Both the position numbers and the translations under genes were made by a program. A stretch of DNA of 64,000 nt from Corythucha ciliata (taxonomy: Eukaryota; Arthropoda; Insecta; Hemiptera; Tingidae), in assembly GCA_038030265.1 (NCBI GenBank), contig CM075942.1:48822751-48886750 (forward strand), given 5' to 3'. Every line of letters begins with the position of its first letter. Position 1 is the first letter of the stretch. Of this stretch, positions 46,501-56,769 are shown in pieces. The notes beneath the pieces were generated by a model. That model worked only from the letters and a program-made list of their open reading frames with translations, was not told the DNA's origin and did no database searches.

Positions 46501-47391
46501 GTTAAAATTAACGCCCCTAAAAATTAAATCTTATTTATTTATTATTTTGTATTTTTTATGCAGGCAAGATGCACGATATTACTTACATCCGACTTTTATT
46601 TCGATCTCCTCGGCCGGATAGTTTCGCTATTTATAAAAGAACGGCGGAGAATAGTTCCTGGGTTCCCTACCAATTTTACAGGTAAAAAAAAAAAAAAAAC
46701 GACTTAAAAAGCTGTTTCTTCGACGTTTTATTTCATTTATTCAATTGTTTTAGTGCCGACTGTCGAACGATGTACGGTCGCGAAGACTCAAGCAACGCAC
46801 CATCGACAGACGTTACCTCCCCGCTGTGTACGTCCGAATTTTCCGACATTTCGCCACTGACCGGTGGAACTATCGTATTTTCCACTTTAGAGGGACGAAT
46901 TGCTGGGTGGACACATTTTGACCACATTAGCCCCCTACACGTAAAAAAACAACAAAAAAAAACAATGAATGTTCGTTATTTATCGTTGCGCTACAACATT
47001 TTCGTATGTTTCTAGGAATGGGTTTCCGCAACTGACATTCGAATCACTTTGAATCGAATGAACACATTCGGCGATGAATTCTACGGTGGAGAGAATGTCT
47101 ATCGGTCCTATTTTTACGCCATAAATGAAATAGCTATCGGGGCGAGGTAAATAGAGTGGCATTTCCTTATAGCCTCACGCTGCCGTTTTTTAATACTTTC
47201 GCGGCGTTTTTGCAGGTGTAGCTGTAATGGTCACGCTTCCCGTTGTCATTATGTAAACACGGACGATGGACCGAAGAAGACGTGTTTTTGTGAGCACAAC
47301 ACCGAGGGAAATGAGTGTGAGCGGTGCAAGGAAGGCTACAAGGACCGTCAGTGGAAGCGTGCTACAGATTTCGACCCTGCAGTCTGCCAAG
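22436..47391 (+). CDS. Laminin subunit gamma, 5' part (LN domain plus first LE module)
   Basis: Laminin gamma is the short-arm and coiled-coil subunit of the secreted laminin trimer in basement membranes; the LN domain drives network polymerisation. Six exons: 22436-22570, 31231-31492, 46564-46681, 46754-46940, 47016-47146 and 47216-47391, all GT-AG with consistent phases. Exon 1 has a signal peptide (hydrophobic residues ~11-26). The LN domain follows laminin gamma closely: [89 protein letters not shown]. Exon 6 starts LE module 1 ([25 protein letters not shown]). Introns 1 and 2 are 8.7 and 15.1 kb and repeat-filled; the others are 69-75 bp. No further LE exons were found after 47391, so the remainder lies beyond the window or the gene is interrupted. 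Confidence 0.95.
22571..25000. other. Laminin intron 1, proximal part, no gene
   Basis: Short open frames only (all under about 105 codons), and no homology seen. Confidence 0.4.
25010..25880 (+). repeat. Degenerate ~30-bp array, family B
   Basis: Many AATTTCGCGGGTTTGGC-like units with CTCTTTCAAA spacers. Interrupted by the MITE at 25268-25425. Confidence 0.7.
25268..25425. mobile_element. MITE, complete copy
   Basis: AAGCCGACTCCAAACATGCGG at the left mirrors GCATGTGTGGAGCCGGCTTT at the right. Inner arms share ACGAGCAAAATATTA and TAATATTTTGCTCGT. About 158 bp. A half copy lies at 56825-56888. Confidence 0.8.
26280..27810 (-). repeat. Degenerate ~30-bp arrays, family A (two blocks)
   Basis: Minus-orientation units (GCTAAAATTGAGAAAA, CTAATTCGCGG) at 26280-26680 and again at 27400-27800, with unrelated sequence and a C-run (26889-26897) between. 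Inside laminin intron 1. Confidence 0.65.
27820..31190. other. Laminin intron 1, distal part, no gene
   Basis: Contains long homopolymers (C-run at 28741-28752, T-run at 28798-28815, G-runs near 30090, 30246 and 30668). No coding exon recognised before laminin exon 2. Confidence 0.45.
31231..31492 (+). CDS. Laminin gamma exon 2: N-terminal half of LN domain
   Basis: Acceptor TTTTTACAG, donor GTAAGT. It contains six cysteines including CxxC in SCDVCYAGD, and the N-glycosylation site NLT. Confidence 0.93.
31500..33420. other. Laminin intron 2, proximal part, no gene
   Basis: A-rich tract at 32522-32569 (about 28 A in the longest run). No element or exon identified. Confidence 0.4.
33430..34270 (+). 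repeat. Degenerate ~30-bp array, family A
   Basis: Plus-orientation TTTTTCTCAATTTTAGCC and GCGAATTAGCG units. The 174-residue open frame at 33752-34276 simply reads through the array. Confidence 0.7.
34290..35090 (+). repeat. Degenerate ~30-bp array, family B
   Basis: Units such as CGAAATTTCG, CCAAATTTTGCGGATTTGGC and TTTCAAAACC follow directly after the family A block, so A and B form a composite here. Confidence 0.7.
35100..37480. other. Laminin intron 2, no gene
   Basis: Near 35240 the minus strand reads CAGTGGCGGACCTACACC, a typical transposon terminus; a similar terminus on + lies at 40195. No partner end was found. G-run at 35988-35999 and C-run at 37071-37082. Confidence 0.4.
37500..38660 (+). 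repeat. Degenerate periodic region, possible third family
   Basis: Loose recurrence of CAGAAACTGG, CAATTTTCAG and CAGCCCGAAA pieces every ~35-40 bases, weaker than families A and B. Confidence 0.4.
39958..40106. mobile_element. MITE
   Basis: GGGAATCAACACCTGCCACC at the left mirrors GGTGGCGACTCCC at the right. Both arms share CCCTATTCTGT(A)AC and GCGYGCGTTAGC. About 150 bp, no coding. Confidence 0.8.
40760..40930 (+). repeat. Degenerate ~30-bp array, family A (short)
   Basis: About five plus-orientation units immediately left of the 2.6-kb inverted repeat. Confidence 0.65.
42290..42362 (-). tRNA. tRNA-Thr(GGT)-like, copy in left arm
   Basis: 73 nt fold as a cloverleaf: acceptor GTCTCCG/CGGGGAG, D-arm GCGC/GCGT, anticodon stem CTGGA/TCCAG with loop CTGGTAA (anticodon GGT), T-arm GCGGG/CCCGC with TTCAAAT. 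Pol III box A and B are intact. The 1:72 pair is G:G, unusual for a real tRNA, and no T-run terminator follows at once. It is probably a tRNA-derived part of the element, though it could be transcribed. Confidence 0.7.
42743..42815 (+). tRNA. tRNA-Thr(GGT)-like, copy in right arm
   Basis: Same sequence in the opposite orientation with a few changes: GTAGCGCAGATGGC in the D region, and a C:A mismatch in the T-stem (GCGGG/CCCAC). The anticodon GGT and stem are kept. The left-arm copy is better preserved. Confidence 0.65.
43651..44400 (+). repeat. 745-bp direct duplication, left copy (family A array)
   Basis: From TAGCCATGAATTATC to AACTTTTCCAG it matches 45495-46241 almost base for base. The content is a family A array with a T-run near the end (about 44314-44334). 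Confidence 0.85.
44405..45490. mobile_element. Foldback element between the duplicated blocks
   Basis: The arms (about 44412-44800 and 44880-45262) are inverted copies. They share GTGTCCC-TTTCGGGTGAAAATTATTTTC, GAGAGCAGCCGATTTAC and GAAACTGGTGACTCACATTTCC. The right side continues ~220 bp further to CATGAACACCCTGTA with no left counterpart, so the left end is truncated. Mirror-image open frames of 72 and 62 aa are the arm read twice. Confidence 0.8.
45495..46241 (+). repeat. 745-bp direct duplication, right copy
   Basis: Partner of 43651-44400. The few differences include a shorter T-run and an AAG insertion near 45995. Confidence 0.85.
46564..47391 (+). CDS. Laminin gamma exons 3-6: rest of LN domain and LE1
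   Basis: Four exons (46564-46681, 46754-46940, 47016-47146, 47216-47391) separated by introns of 72, 75 and 69 bp. The final donor GTAAGT at 47392 leaves phase 1, so another exon must follow. Confidence 0.94.
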
Positions 47392-48049
47392 GTAAGTGAT
47401 TTTTGAGAATTATATCACGCCGAACGTGAAGGATTCCAGCAGTTTTAAAATGACAAAGCTTATAAATATTCTGGGCCCTCGCCTCGTATTTTATGCCACA
47501 CAGTGAGGAAGCGCCCGAGGGCCCCAGAAGCCTCTATTGGTCCTTGACGGTTGTTTAGTGTCACTCCAGTCGGATAAAAGCGCGCCCTGGGGCCCATGAA
47601 GCATCACTGTCTCATTTCTTCATTCAGTTCGGGCAAGAGCTGGGTCTGTCTCTGTGCCGGAAAATGTGATGACTGGCTGTTGAAGTACCCATTTGTCCTT
47701 ATCTAGTGTCAGTAGCTAGTTTTGACGTAGCTACGAGATGTCCGATCGGGCGAAAAGATGGAATGAGGTCGTGTTGACATATTATATTGCCCCCTCCTGT
47801 GATGCCAAATCTCAAGAATCCTCGCATCCATACCCTGGCCTACTCACGAGGACGGGGATTCACCTATATAAGGCTCGGGAACTCGTCTACATAGAAATTT
47901 TGTCCACCGCAGCCCTCGTGGCGTAATTCTATTGGTTCCGTAATGACGAAACGGCTAGCTTGTGTCTCTCCTTCACCGGTCGTGGTCACGTCGGTGGCTA
48001 GAATTAGCAATTCTTACCACATTAACCCACAATAACGTAAATTTGGCAC

Positions 48050-48510
48050 CGGAAGAACCCAATTTCGTGGGCTGTGCTCACCCATTACTAAATGAAATAT
48101 CATGGAATTAATGAATCAAAAAATCAATTTTGCGGGTTTTTGTTCTTCAAAAAAATAATGCCTGTGGTTGGGCTCTTCTTGGAAGTCCAAACTCGTGGAC
48201 TTGGGACTTACTGAACTAATTTTTTTTTTTTTCGTGGTTTTGATTAGCTAAAGAACTAAAATTTCGCCTTTGGCTCTTTGAAAAAAATAATTCCACCGGT
48301 TTCTCGTACTAGTAAAAATCAAATTTCGTGGATTGCAAAAAGTCAGCTCCGGATTTCACACCATTAAAATGAAAAATTTCCAGTGCATTGGCCCATTTTA
48401 AAGAGACATTTCGCGGAATTGGCTCACCCAAAAACCCTATTTCGTGGGTTCGGCTCGCGGGAAAATCCATTTTGATGGGGTAGCCGGCTCCTTCAAACAA
48501 GGAAATAAGT
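48050..48510 (+). repeat. Degenerate ~30-bp array, family B
   Basis: Units like AATTTCGTGGGTTTGGCTC with CAAAAA spacers, after laminin exon 6. Confidence 0.65.
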
Positions 48511-48821
48511 GGGAATGGCTCATTCGGTGCCCATTCTGCTGCTATCCACGAGTGAAAGAGAAAAGGTGCTGCCAAGGTTGTGTGCTCCCCTTTGTGCGTA
48601 ATGGGTCGGCCACCACTAGTCTAAAGAGAACGCTTTCCTTCCGAAAGGGCCAGATTGGGATTCCACACCTCGAGCACAAGAAAACCCTAGAATTTCCGTG
48701 GTAAAACCCTTCTCCCCCTATTGTCTGTCGTGTTGACGAACGTCCAAATCCTTTTCATAGTCCACGCGAGAGTCCCGAGAAAGGCCGAGGTGGCCTTTAC
48801 ACTTCGTTATGCTCAATCCCC

Positions 48822-49551
48822 TGTTACTTAGGGTTGCCAACTAAAGAAAAATCTCGGAAGTGTGTGAAGTCTCGGTTTGGCTAATTTTGTCCCAAGTCCC
48901 GGGCAAGGTCATCCCGGATTCTTCTCTACATTTCTAAAAAACTGACATTTGGTATATAATAATTTTATTCTTGGAATGAAGATGCGCGTGAACCTGGTCT
49001 GATCCATGAATTGAGAATAAATCAATAAAACTCGTCCTATTCGTTTGATCAGCCGATTTTTTTTCTTTTTCACCTTTCAGATACTTTTTCTAAGCTGTAC
49101 ACGTTGTCGGGTGTTTTTGTGGTTCACTTTTTCAGTTGTCATGGCTTTTCGTGGTTAAAGTTTATTTTTGTGGTCAGATCTTTTTGGGACCCAAGCTTTT
49201 GTGGTTAAAAAATTTTTGGTTATAGGTTTTTGTGGTTAGACCTTTTCATTGTTGGAGCTTTTTTGGTTGGAGCGTTTTGTTATTTGCGCATTCTGCCAAT
49301 TCGACTGGGTTGCTGCTTTCTGTGGTTCAAGCATTTTGTGGTTAGTGCATTATTGATTGGTTTTTTTGGTTGCAACTTTTTGTGGTTAGAGTTGTTTGGG
49401 CTCAAGCACGGCCTTCGCGAGTGTCCTGTATGACGACACCTAAAGTCGAGTGTCCCGCTTTTTTCCTTTTTGTCCCGGGAAATTTTGGACTTTGAAACGT
49501 CTGTCCCGATTTTGTCAGATTTCGATTGGGCAACCCCAATCTTCTGTTACG
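48822..49551. mobile_element. Probable hAT-like element with GTGGTTA minisatellite
   Basis: It starts TAGGGTTGCCAAC (48830) and ends with GGGCAACCCCAAT (~49540). CTGTTAC flanks it on both sides (48822 and 49544), but four extra bases sit before the right copy. The interior (about 49130-49400) has repeats of TTTTGTGGTTAGAGC, and CCCGGG/CCCGAT motifs repeat near both ends. Confidence 0.5.
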
Positions 49552-49955
49552 TCACCATTCTGACGTTTGACGGCGTTTATTTATTGTGTGCCGCGTGTTA
49601 GGGGATGCTCCATGCGTGCCTTTTCAGGCCCGCTACGCGCGATCGTATGACCCTGGTCTTGAAGACTCTGAAATCCCAGCGAGTTAAGTTGGAGTGGGTT
49701 CAGTTATGGTAGCATCTCAAGCCGTCTGGGCGGAGAGCGAGAAGACGTATTCTTACAGCCTTCCCTCACGCGCTACACTACGACTCTCCCAAGATTGGCG
49801 TTTCACCACAACGTCTAGCAGCAATAAATATTACCATCTCCAATATTTTAATTTCTCGTTATATTTTTTGTATCATGTGGAGGAGGGCAATATAAAGTGA
49901 TCGAGAATTTCCGTGCTCGATCCCCCCCAAGTCAAGGCAATCAAGACAGCCAGTC

Positions 49956-50892
49956 ATGACACGGAAAAGATTCGACTTCGACAGCTCGTGGCGTGTTATC
50001 CCCTGCTGCCACATGCAGAGCAATGTATTGGACAGGAATACGATGTCTCGCGAGGACCACTTGGAATTACTCGCCAAGCCCAAAGGATGTAGGTCGACAA
50101 AAGTGATTCGAAAATTACCAAAAGACTGCCGTTGTTCCGGTAAAATGGTAGGGGGGGGGGATTGTGGTGCGTTGTTGATTTAAATTAAAAACAATTTTAG
50201 ACAGTGAAACGGACGGTGGCACTGACGCGCGAAAAATCTGTGGTAGACGAATTGAAAAGAAAGAAAAAGATTACATCAGAAATTTTTTGGATGGAATATG
50301 GAACTGTCTCACTCCGGACATGCTTGACCGTTTGAAGGGCATGTTGATGAGTGAATTTGGGATGAGTCCGGTCGAGGCCGAAAAATTTTTGGATGATCAG
50401 CGGAGTCGTTACAATAAGAAAAAACAGGATGGAGGCGGCGTACAGCCGCCAAAGGCGGGAACCAAGGGGGGTCGTCATTCGTGTCCAAGAAACGTTGGGA
50501 TTCGTAATATGTGGAGCCGTGAGTTTTCCAAGGTGCTCTCCGCTAAAATGACTGACTACATGGCAGCGACCATGTGCGAGAGGCGGACCAAAGAGCAATT
50601 TGTTCTAGCCAAAACACTGTTTGATCTCGTCACCGATGTTTTAATGGAGAAGATATCGTTTTCAAATCCGAAAACGATGACTCATCGTTTGATTGTTTTC
50701 ACTGTCGATCGAGTCGCACGGTGGCTCGTCGCGATGGTTAGTGAAGCGGATCGCCAGAAGAAGAACAAAAATGGGGGGAAATCTCAGAAGGAAGCTGGGC
50801 CGAAAGAAGTAAAATCGCAAGGTGACGCCACAAAAGAGAGCGACGCCACAAAAGAGAGCGGCGCCGCAAAAGAGAGCGACGTCAGCGCATGA
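49956..50892 (+). CDS. Unrecognised two-exon gene, 291 aa
   Basis: Exon 1 is 49956-50139 (ATG at 49956, donor GTAAAA), intron 61 bp, exon 2 50201-50892 (acceptor TTTTAG, stop TGA). Phase 1 joins correctly. Residues ~30-45 (MSREDHLELLAKPKGC) resemble the R..LAxPK pattern of THEG-type repeats of sperm or axonemal proteins; this is only a hint. The middle (LDRLKGMLMSEFGMSPVEAEKFLDDQRSRY) looks like an amphipathic helical domain. The C-terminus is Lys-rich, then three tandem DATKES-like repeats ending DVSA. No signal peptide or membrane segment. The exon 1 start could lie further upstream. It sits downstream of laminin exon 6 on the same strand, so it would be nested if laminin continues past the window. 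Confidence 0.7.
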
Positions 50893-50929
50893 ATAAAGTG
50901 TGCCACAAGCGAACAATCGTCGAAATAAA
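50892..50929 (+). terminator. Poly(A) signals of the 291-aa gene
   Basis: AATAAA at 50892-50897, overlapping the stop codon, and again at 50924-50929. The second is the likelier one. Confidence 0.6.
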
Positions 50930-50939
50930 CTGGTCGTAA

Positions 50940-52780
50940 CGTTTTTTGTTTTTTTTCATGGTTTTATCGCGTCATCGTCCAAGTGTTAGTTTTTCTAATC
51001 ATACCTCCCTTCCCCACAAGTCCAACCTCGAATAAGTCACATCGTTTGCATACCGGTATCGTCCATGTGTGAGAGTCTGAGTCCGAATGTGCTAATGAAA
51101 AGTTAGTTCGAGCTCCTGTTCACTCCGCCGTCCCCCCTTCTCTAAACATCGAACGATGAGAAAGATAATAATTTACCGCCTAGGAAAAACATATACAGTT
51201 ACGTGTGTGCGCCGTGTTTTGTCTCGTTCCACTAGTCAACCAAATAAATTACCCTCAAGTAGGTAAAACATCGGCTTAAAAAGGTGACAAAACCAACTCT
51301 TCCCTAAAATGGTTAAAGAGAAGGGCATAACGGTCCACTGAAAAATAAAAAAAAAGGGTGGTGCTCGATTCCAAAGTTTCCAACGGTTGTATGAGTGTGA
51401 CCTGGAGTGGATTGGTAGGGGGGGGGGGGTTGCGACTGTCTTCAAGGAGAATTTTGTCACGTTACATCGTGGCACTCGTTCCCACTAGTTTTGCTCTTCT
51501 ACGAAAATGTATTTATGGGCCTATTTATTCCTGAGACGAATCGACAAGGAAAAACAATGTTCATTCATGGCTTCATGTACACCGATCGCTGTTAGTTTCC
51601 CCATGCGTATAATTATAGTGTGAGCGATGGGTTAGGGTTGGAGGGGATCAAAATCTTTGTACGTGCCTCCTACGGCACAATCAAAGCCTTGAATAGTCTG
51701 TGAGAAAGAAGTGAGTCAGACCGGTGTATATTTTTTGAACGCCCACACGGCCCAGACCATTGGCGTCGTTACCTGTATACGCTACCACTGATGATAATCA
51801 TCATCTCTTGAAAGTTTTGCGACAAATAATGAAAACGTGGCCATATTTCAGTTCGCCCCCCTCCCACCTTTCAAAACAAAAACGCCCCGTTTATTTTCGT
51901 GGGGGCACCTCGTACTTGGAAAATGCCTCAATTTTCACCTCACGTATATTTTTCAAGCCTTATAAAGCAGGAATCACAGCATCCTTCTAGTAAGTTGATT
52001 GGACGGGTTGAAAAAAGAAAGAAAAAAAACAAAAAAAAACAACGAAATAACTTAACCATCTTATTCACTTCATCAATATTTATAAAGTTCCCTTCCCATG
52101 AGAAACTATACAAGCTGGGACGGTATTTTTTCCTTTACCGGTTTCTTCCCTGAAACCCTTTTGTCACCTTGTATATCGACTAACTATATGAAATTCACGT
52201 TTAGTTCGGGCCGGTTGCTCTTTTATAAAAACTCTCGCGGTTTCAAAAAAGAATGAGCCACGAAAAAGAAAAAAAAAATTAAGCAATACGGAGGGGGGGG
52301 GCGCTAATGAATTTTCGGCTTGTTTTTTCAAGAACAATAGTGTCCGTTGTTTTATTTTGAGAGATTTTATATGTGGCTGACTTGCTTTTCTCGGGCTGCG
52401 TGGCCTCCCCCCCCCCACAGTTGCTTGTTTAACTTTTCTCCACTCCCGTTGCTTAAAATGGTATTAGAAGCTCGAAAATACACGTACCCACTACGAGGTG
52501 CAGAGCTGTGCAATCTCCTCCGCCTATAAGTGTCTCAGGGACTTAAGAGGGGCCAATAGCTTATATGTTAACATTTTACTTTTGGCTGAAGTGGCAGAAA
52601 TTGAAAATTCCGTTTTTACCTGTGCGTGGATCTACATATTATGTATATGTATGAATGTATGTATAGTGTTGCGAGGATGGGAGGGCTGAAGAAACTCCCG
52701 CGTGAAGGAAAGCCTCCACTTTCCAGTAGTTTTGTTGGTAATTCAGTGCCATGAATCAAATTTTTCTATTTGTAGTCTAA
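50940..52780. other. No gene recognised
   Basis: G-run at 51418-51430, C-run near 52407 and A-rich patches. Open frames are short and without homology. Confidence 0.45.
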
Positions 52781-52782
52781 AC

Positions 52783-52928
52783 TTTAGGCGGTTTTACACT
52801 CAATCTTTAAAATGCTGAGCTGTGGGCTTCAAGCAATCAGAGCGCTCAGAATACACAGCACGGAGCTCTCCGAATGGTTGAAGACCTCAGCTTAGCTTTT
52901 AAAAGCTTGCATGTGAAGGCGGCTTTTA
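52783..52928. mobile_element. MITE-like inverted repeat
   Basis: TTTAGGCGGTTTTACAC at the left faces GTGAAGGCGGCTTTTA at the right. The inner arms share TTTTAAA/GCTGAGCTG-type sequence. About 145 bp. Confidence 0.6.
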
Positions 52929-53329
52929 TGATTGAACTACACAGCCGTGGTTTTTTTTTATGAATGCATTTCGGGCCCATTGCTGGTGCCGGTCTAATAG
53001 TTCGGGAGCCCACAGTATCAAAAATCCGGGTCGTTTGATCGTGTCTGGCACCTGGACAGGACGTTTTTTATGGTCTAGGAGATGAAACTTATGAGATCCC
53101 CAGACATTTTCTGTGGGACACAGGGGCTCACAGCAGAGCTAGCTGTTGACAAACACACCTTTGAGTGCTTTGAAAACGACTGGCGAGAGTAAAAAGTCGT
53201 TTCCCACGACCAATACGTTGCGAAACCAACAACGCCATCCAATTTCCAAGACCAACAGCCAAGAATTTTGAATTTCCTGAAATTTCACATTTTTCTTGTC
53301 AAAAGTTTACAAAAAGGTTCTAACACTCT

Positions 53330-54330
53330 GGGCTAAAATTGCGAAAAAGGGCTCATTCGGGCTATAGAACTGAGAAAAGACGCCAACTTTCGTTTCCTCG
53401 ATACAACAACTTCCAGGCCAAAAGTAAAAAAAAAAAGTTTTTTTTTACAGTTTATGGCGGCCCTTTTGCGGCCAAAATTTTAAGAAAAACAAAAAACAAA
53501 AAAAAAAACGCTTACGTGCAGTTATTGCGGCAAGTCGGCGGCTAAAATAAAGAAAATCCTCAACTCATGAATAAAAGCCAAACAAATCGTACCTGAAATT
53601 TTGAAACACGCTAATGTGGAACTTGCACATTTTTCAAGCACTGGTGTTTCTTGAAGAGGGCTCTTCCACAATGCTATTGCTCACATTAAACATTGAAATT
53701 AATCAAGGATTTTTTTAGAGCGGATTTCTAAAATTTTGAGTGGGGATTTGATAACGTCAAAGCCTATTTAATGAAATGGATGGTTTGTGGAAGAGGGGGT
53801 AGACACATTTTCAGGGGGACAATTTTTCTTGTTATTTGTAAACAAAAAATGTTAGAGTGCCCTGATCACATACTTCAAAAGTAGGGATTGACGTCATTTC
53901 CCCTCGTACCATCTATCCCCTCTTGAAGAACTTTGAAATTTATTTAAAAATCGCCAAATGTACCAATCGGGCTGCAACTACCGTTGATATTCTTCTGTGC
54001 ATGTGCCAATTCACCGGTATACTTTTCTCCCGAATCGGACATTCATGCAAGTTCCCCATTCCCAGCTAAAATTGAGATAAAGTGATCATTCGCTGCTAAA
54101 ATTGGCCAATTTGTGGATTTTTGTGGCTTCTTCATAGCTATAATATAAGTTTCGGGTCTTGATTTTCCGGTTAGTTCCAGCAAAATTGCGAGTTTTGGAG
54201 CATATTTTGTTTTATAGCCGTGAACCCCGAAGCTTGATGAATAGCCAGACATTTTACATCATTCGGAGCTAAATATCAGTGAATTCGCAAGTTTCGGGAC
54301 TAAATATCCGCGAAATTTCAACTTTTCAAT
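53330..54330 (-). repeat. Degenerate ~30-bp array, family A (two blocks)
   Basis: Minus-orientation units (GCTAAAATTGCGAAAA, GCGGCTAAAAT) at 53330-53610 and 54050-54330, with non-repetitive sequence between. Confidence 0.55.
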
Positions 54331-54579
54331 TGTTTTTTATGGGCTCGACAATGTGAGACCATGCATGGCTATGGCCATGCGGTGACGACCCGGCGTCAAA
54401 GGCTGACGAGGCTTAAACGCTGTACCCTTCGCCATTTATGTATTATGTCACACATCACTTAACGCATCTCGTCATCTCTGCCACGCCGTGTCTCAGCCCA
54501 CCCCCCCTCCAAATGAAGGGCGCACCCCCTCCCTGTATAAATTTGATGGAAAATATCCTCAACATTAGGGGTTAGAAAG

Positions 54580-55022
54580 ATATGAATTCGCGATCGCGAA
54601 ATTGCTTTGTTCAAAGAGTCAATTAATTGAAATTGGATATGTATTTGATGGTTTAAAAGCGTAGAATTTAGTTTTTGTAGCGGTGAAACCCACGAATTTC
54701 GCTTTTTGGGGAGCCAGCCCCACGAATCAGCTAACTCCGCAAAATTGTTTTTTGATCCAGACCCCTGGGAATTGCTCTTTAAAATAAGCCAAACCCGAGG
54801 AAATTTCTTTATTTCAAGGAAGCCAGCCCTGCGAAATAGGTTCGAAACGACCCAACTCCTGGAGTCGTCGAACGGGTCAAATTGATTTTCCAGTTGTTTT
54901 CGGAAGAAGTCAGACCAGTGAAATTGCTCTTTAAAATGAGCCACAACATCACGAAATGGATTTTCCAAGTGGCCAACAGAGCCAAATTATGTTTTTGTTC
55001 GCACCGAAAGTCACGAAATTGC
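54580..55022 (-). repeat. Degenerate ~30-bp array, family B
   Basis: Repeated ACGAAATTGC/GCGAAATAGG pieces with GCCAACCC spacers in minus orientation. It ends where the 5.2-kb foldback element begins; the same family resumes at its other end. Confidence 0.65.
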
Positions 55023-55689
55023 GAGTCGCTGTCATATTGGTAGGCGGACAAATTGGTGGGTGCGGTAATGGAAGGAATTCCCGCACCCACCAATATGTCC
55101 GTTGTGTATTGGACAAATTGGTGGGCGGTCATATTGGTGGATGGGAAAAATTCCCGCACCTGCCAATTTGTCCGAAACACTTCGAAGATATTGGTGGTCG
55201 GTCATATTGGTGGGTGAAGCCACCAATTTGTCCGTAGAGTATCAGGACACCAGAATTTCGGGAGACTCCTTCGGACAAATTGGTGGGCCACCAATATGAC
55301 CGTAGTCGGTTCCGGGCAAAGCGGTGGGTCCACCAGAATGATTGATCAGCAGGACTTCGATTCCATCTGAAATTGTCTTGAGCATCCATATCAAATCAGT
55401 CAAATAATTGATAAATAAAACAAAGAAGTAATTATTTCTGAAAAACCTAGCGAACTTAAAATCCTACATTTTGCAATTCATTTTCTTTCAAAGCAGACGC
55501 ATGCAGGCCTTGAATAGTGGTATATTTCTGAAATTTTAGGTTAAGCTATCTGGGTTGCAGAGAGGCAGGTAGGTAATTAATACTTATTATGCGTTAAAAT
55601 TAATTTATTTCTTCCCAAAAAAAAAAGTTTTGATAATTTTCAAGACGTCTGGCGCTCCAATTTTTAAAAGGATTAGGGTATAGAGATGC

Positions 55690-55960
55690 GTGTGGTAGAA
55701 CTATTTGGAAAGGGGACAAGCCTTGTGGACCAGCTTGTCTTCCAACTGGTCTACATGACTTGTAGACCAGTTGCTATACCGTGTCGTTCATTTGGTCTAC
55801 ACGTCTTGCGGGCCAGTTGCAATGTAGAGCCACTGCAAGACCTGGCCGTTCAACTAGTCTACAAGTCTTGTAGACCAGTTTCCATGTGGACCAAATGCAA
55901 GACCGGGTCGTTCAAGTGGTCCACACGTCTCTTGGGCCAATTGGAAGACTGTGGTTGTTT
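55690..55960 (+). repeat. Palindromic tandem repeat (GGTCTAC...GTAGACC)
   Basis: Units of about 60-65 bp contain CAACTGGTCTAC followed by a short spacer and GTAGACCAGTTG, then a GCAAGACC-GTCGTTCA linker. About four diverged units. Each unit can form its own hairpin. Confidence 0.7.
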
Positions 55961-56154
55961 CAACTGGTCCTCGAAGAAAATCTCTTATAAAAGTTCTTCC
56001 TTGAGAGTTATTGTTCGCCAAAGTCGCAACTATAGCTGTATTGACCAGCGTAGGTAAGCTGTATAGCTATACAGCTATAAGTAAAGTAATCGTTGGTAAA
56101 CCAACGGGGCTTTACGTCCAATTACCTTTAAGGTGTCGTGGACGAGGGCGAGCC

Positions 56155-56320
56155 AGAGCACACACGTTAATTTTTATTTATTTATTTTTTTGTTTACACA
56201 TAATTTGACCTTTGTTCAAATAATCCAGCCTGTAGTGGGAATCGAACACACTCAGCAGGCGATCCTGGACATGAGAGTCGACGCCTTAACGTCCTCTGCC
56301 ACTCTGCTGGGCCGCTGTTT
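56155..56320 (-). mobile_element. tRNA-derived SINE
   Basis: On the minus strand, a 5' part with box A-like TGGCAGAGGACGTTAAGGCG and box B-like GTGTTCGATTCCCAC has the spacing of a class II (Leu/Ser-like) tRNA. An unrelated body follows, ending in (AAAT)n at 56160-56190. This is the standard SINE layout. It is nested in the foldback element. Confidence 0.65.
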
Positions 56321-56769
56321 AGCTATATTTCATTCAAGTCTCGCGTAATGTAAATGGATGTTTCACCCCAAAACACGTTGCGCGAGGCAGTCTCGAGGCG
56401 AGCCAACCGTTGTCGGTTTTTTAGCGCGCATCAAAGTGTTTCACCCTTCTTGTTTCGCTTAGTGTAGACGCCCCTTTTGTCTCGCGGTGAAAGGGGATGG
56501 GTGCTGAGGAAATAGTGAATGAAGTAGAAGTAGCGTTCATTTTCGGTGACGCAGATAGTGACCGGGTGAAACTTTTTTATTTTTTTTATTTATTATTGTG
56601 TCGTTCGTTTGTCCTCGTTCGGTCGCAACCAACAATGAAAAGGCCTCCGCAGTCCCCGGCATCGAAAACACAATTCCTCTTGGCATGGCTGCCTCGCCCA
56701 AACTGGTGGCTCACCTTGCCTCGCTTGACTCGCCTCAATTGTTTCGCTTAGTGTAAACACCCCACGCTG

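Noticed and set aside
54459..54968. 169-residue open frame on minus
   Set aside because: It lies mostly in a family B array next to the foldback element.
55020..55330. CRISPR-like spacing of short repeats
   Set aside because: Eukaryotic context, alternating orientation, irregular spacing, no cas genes.
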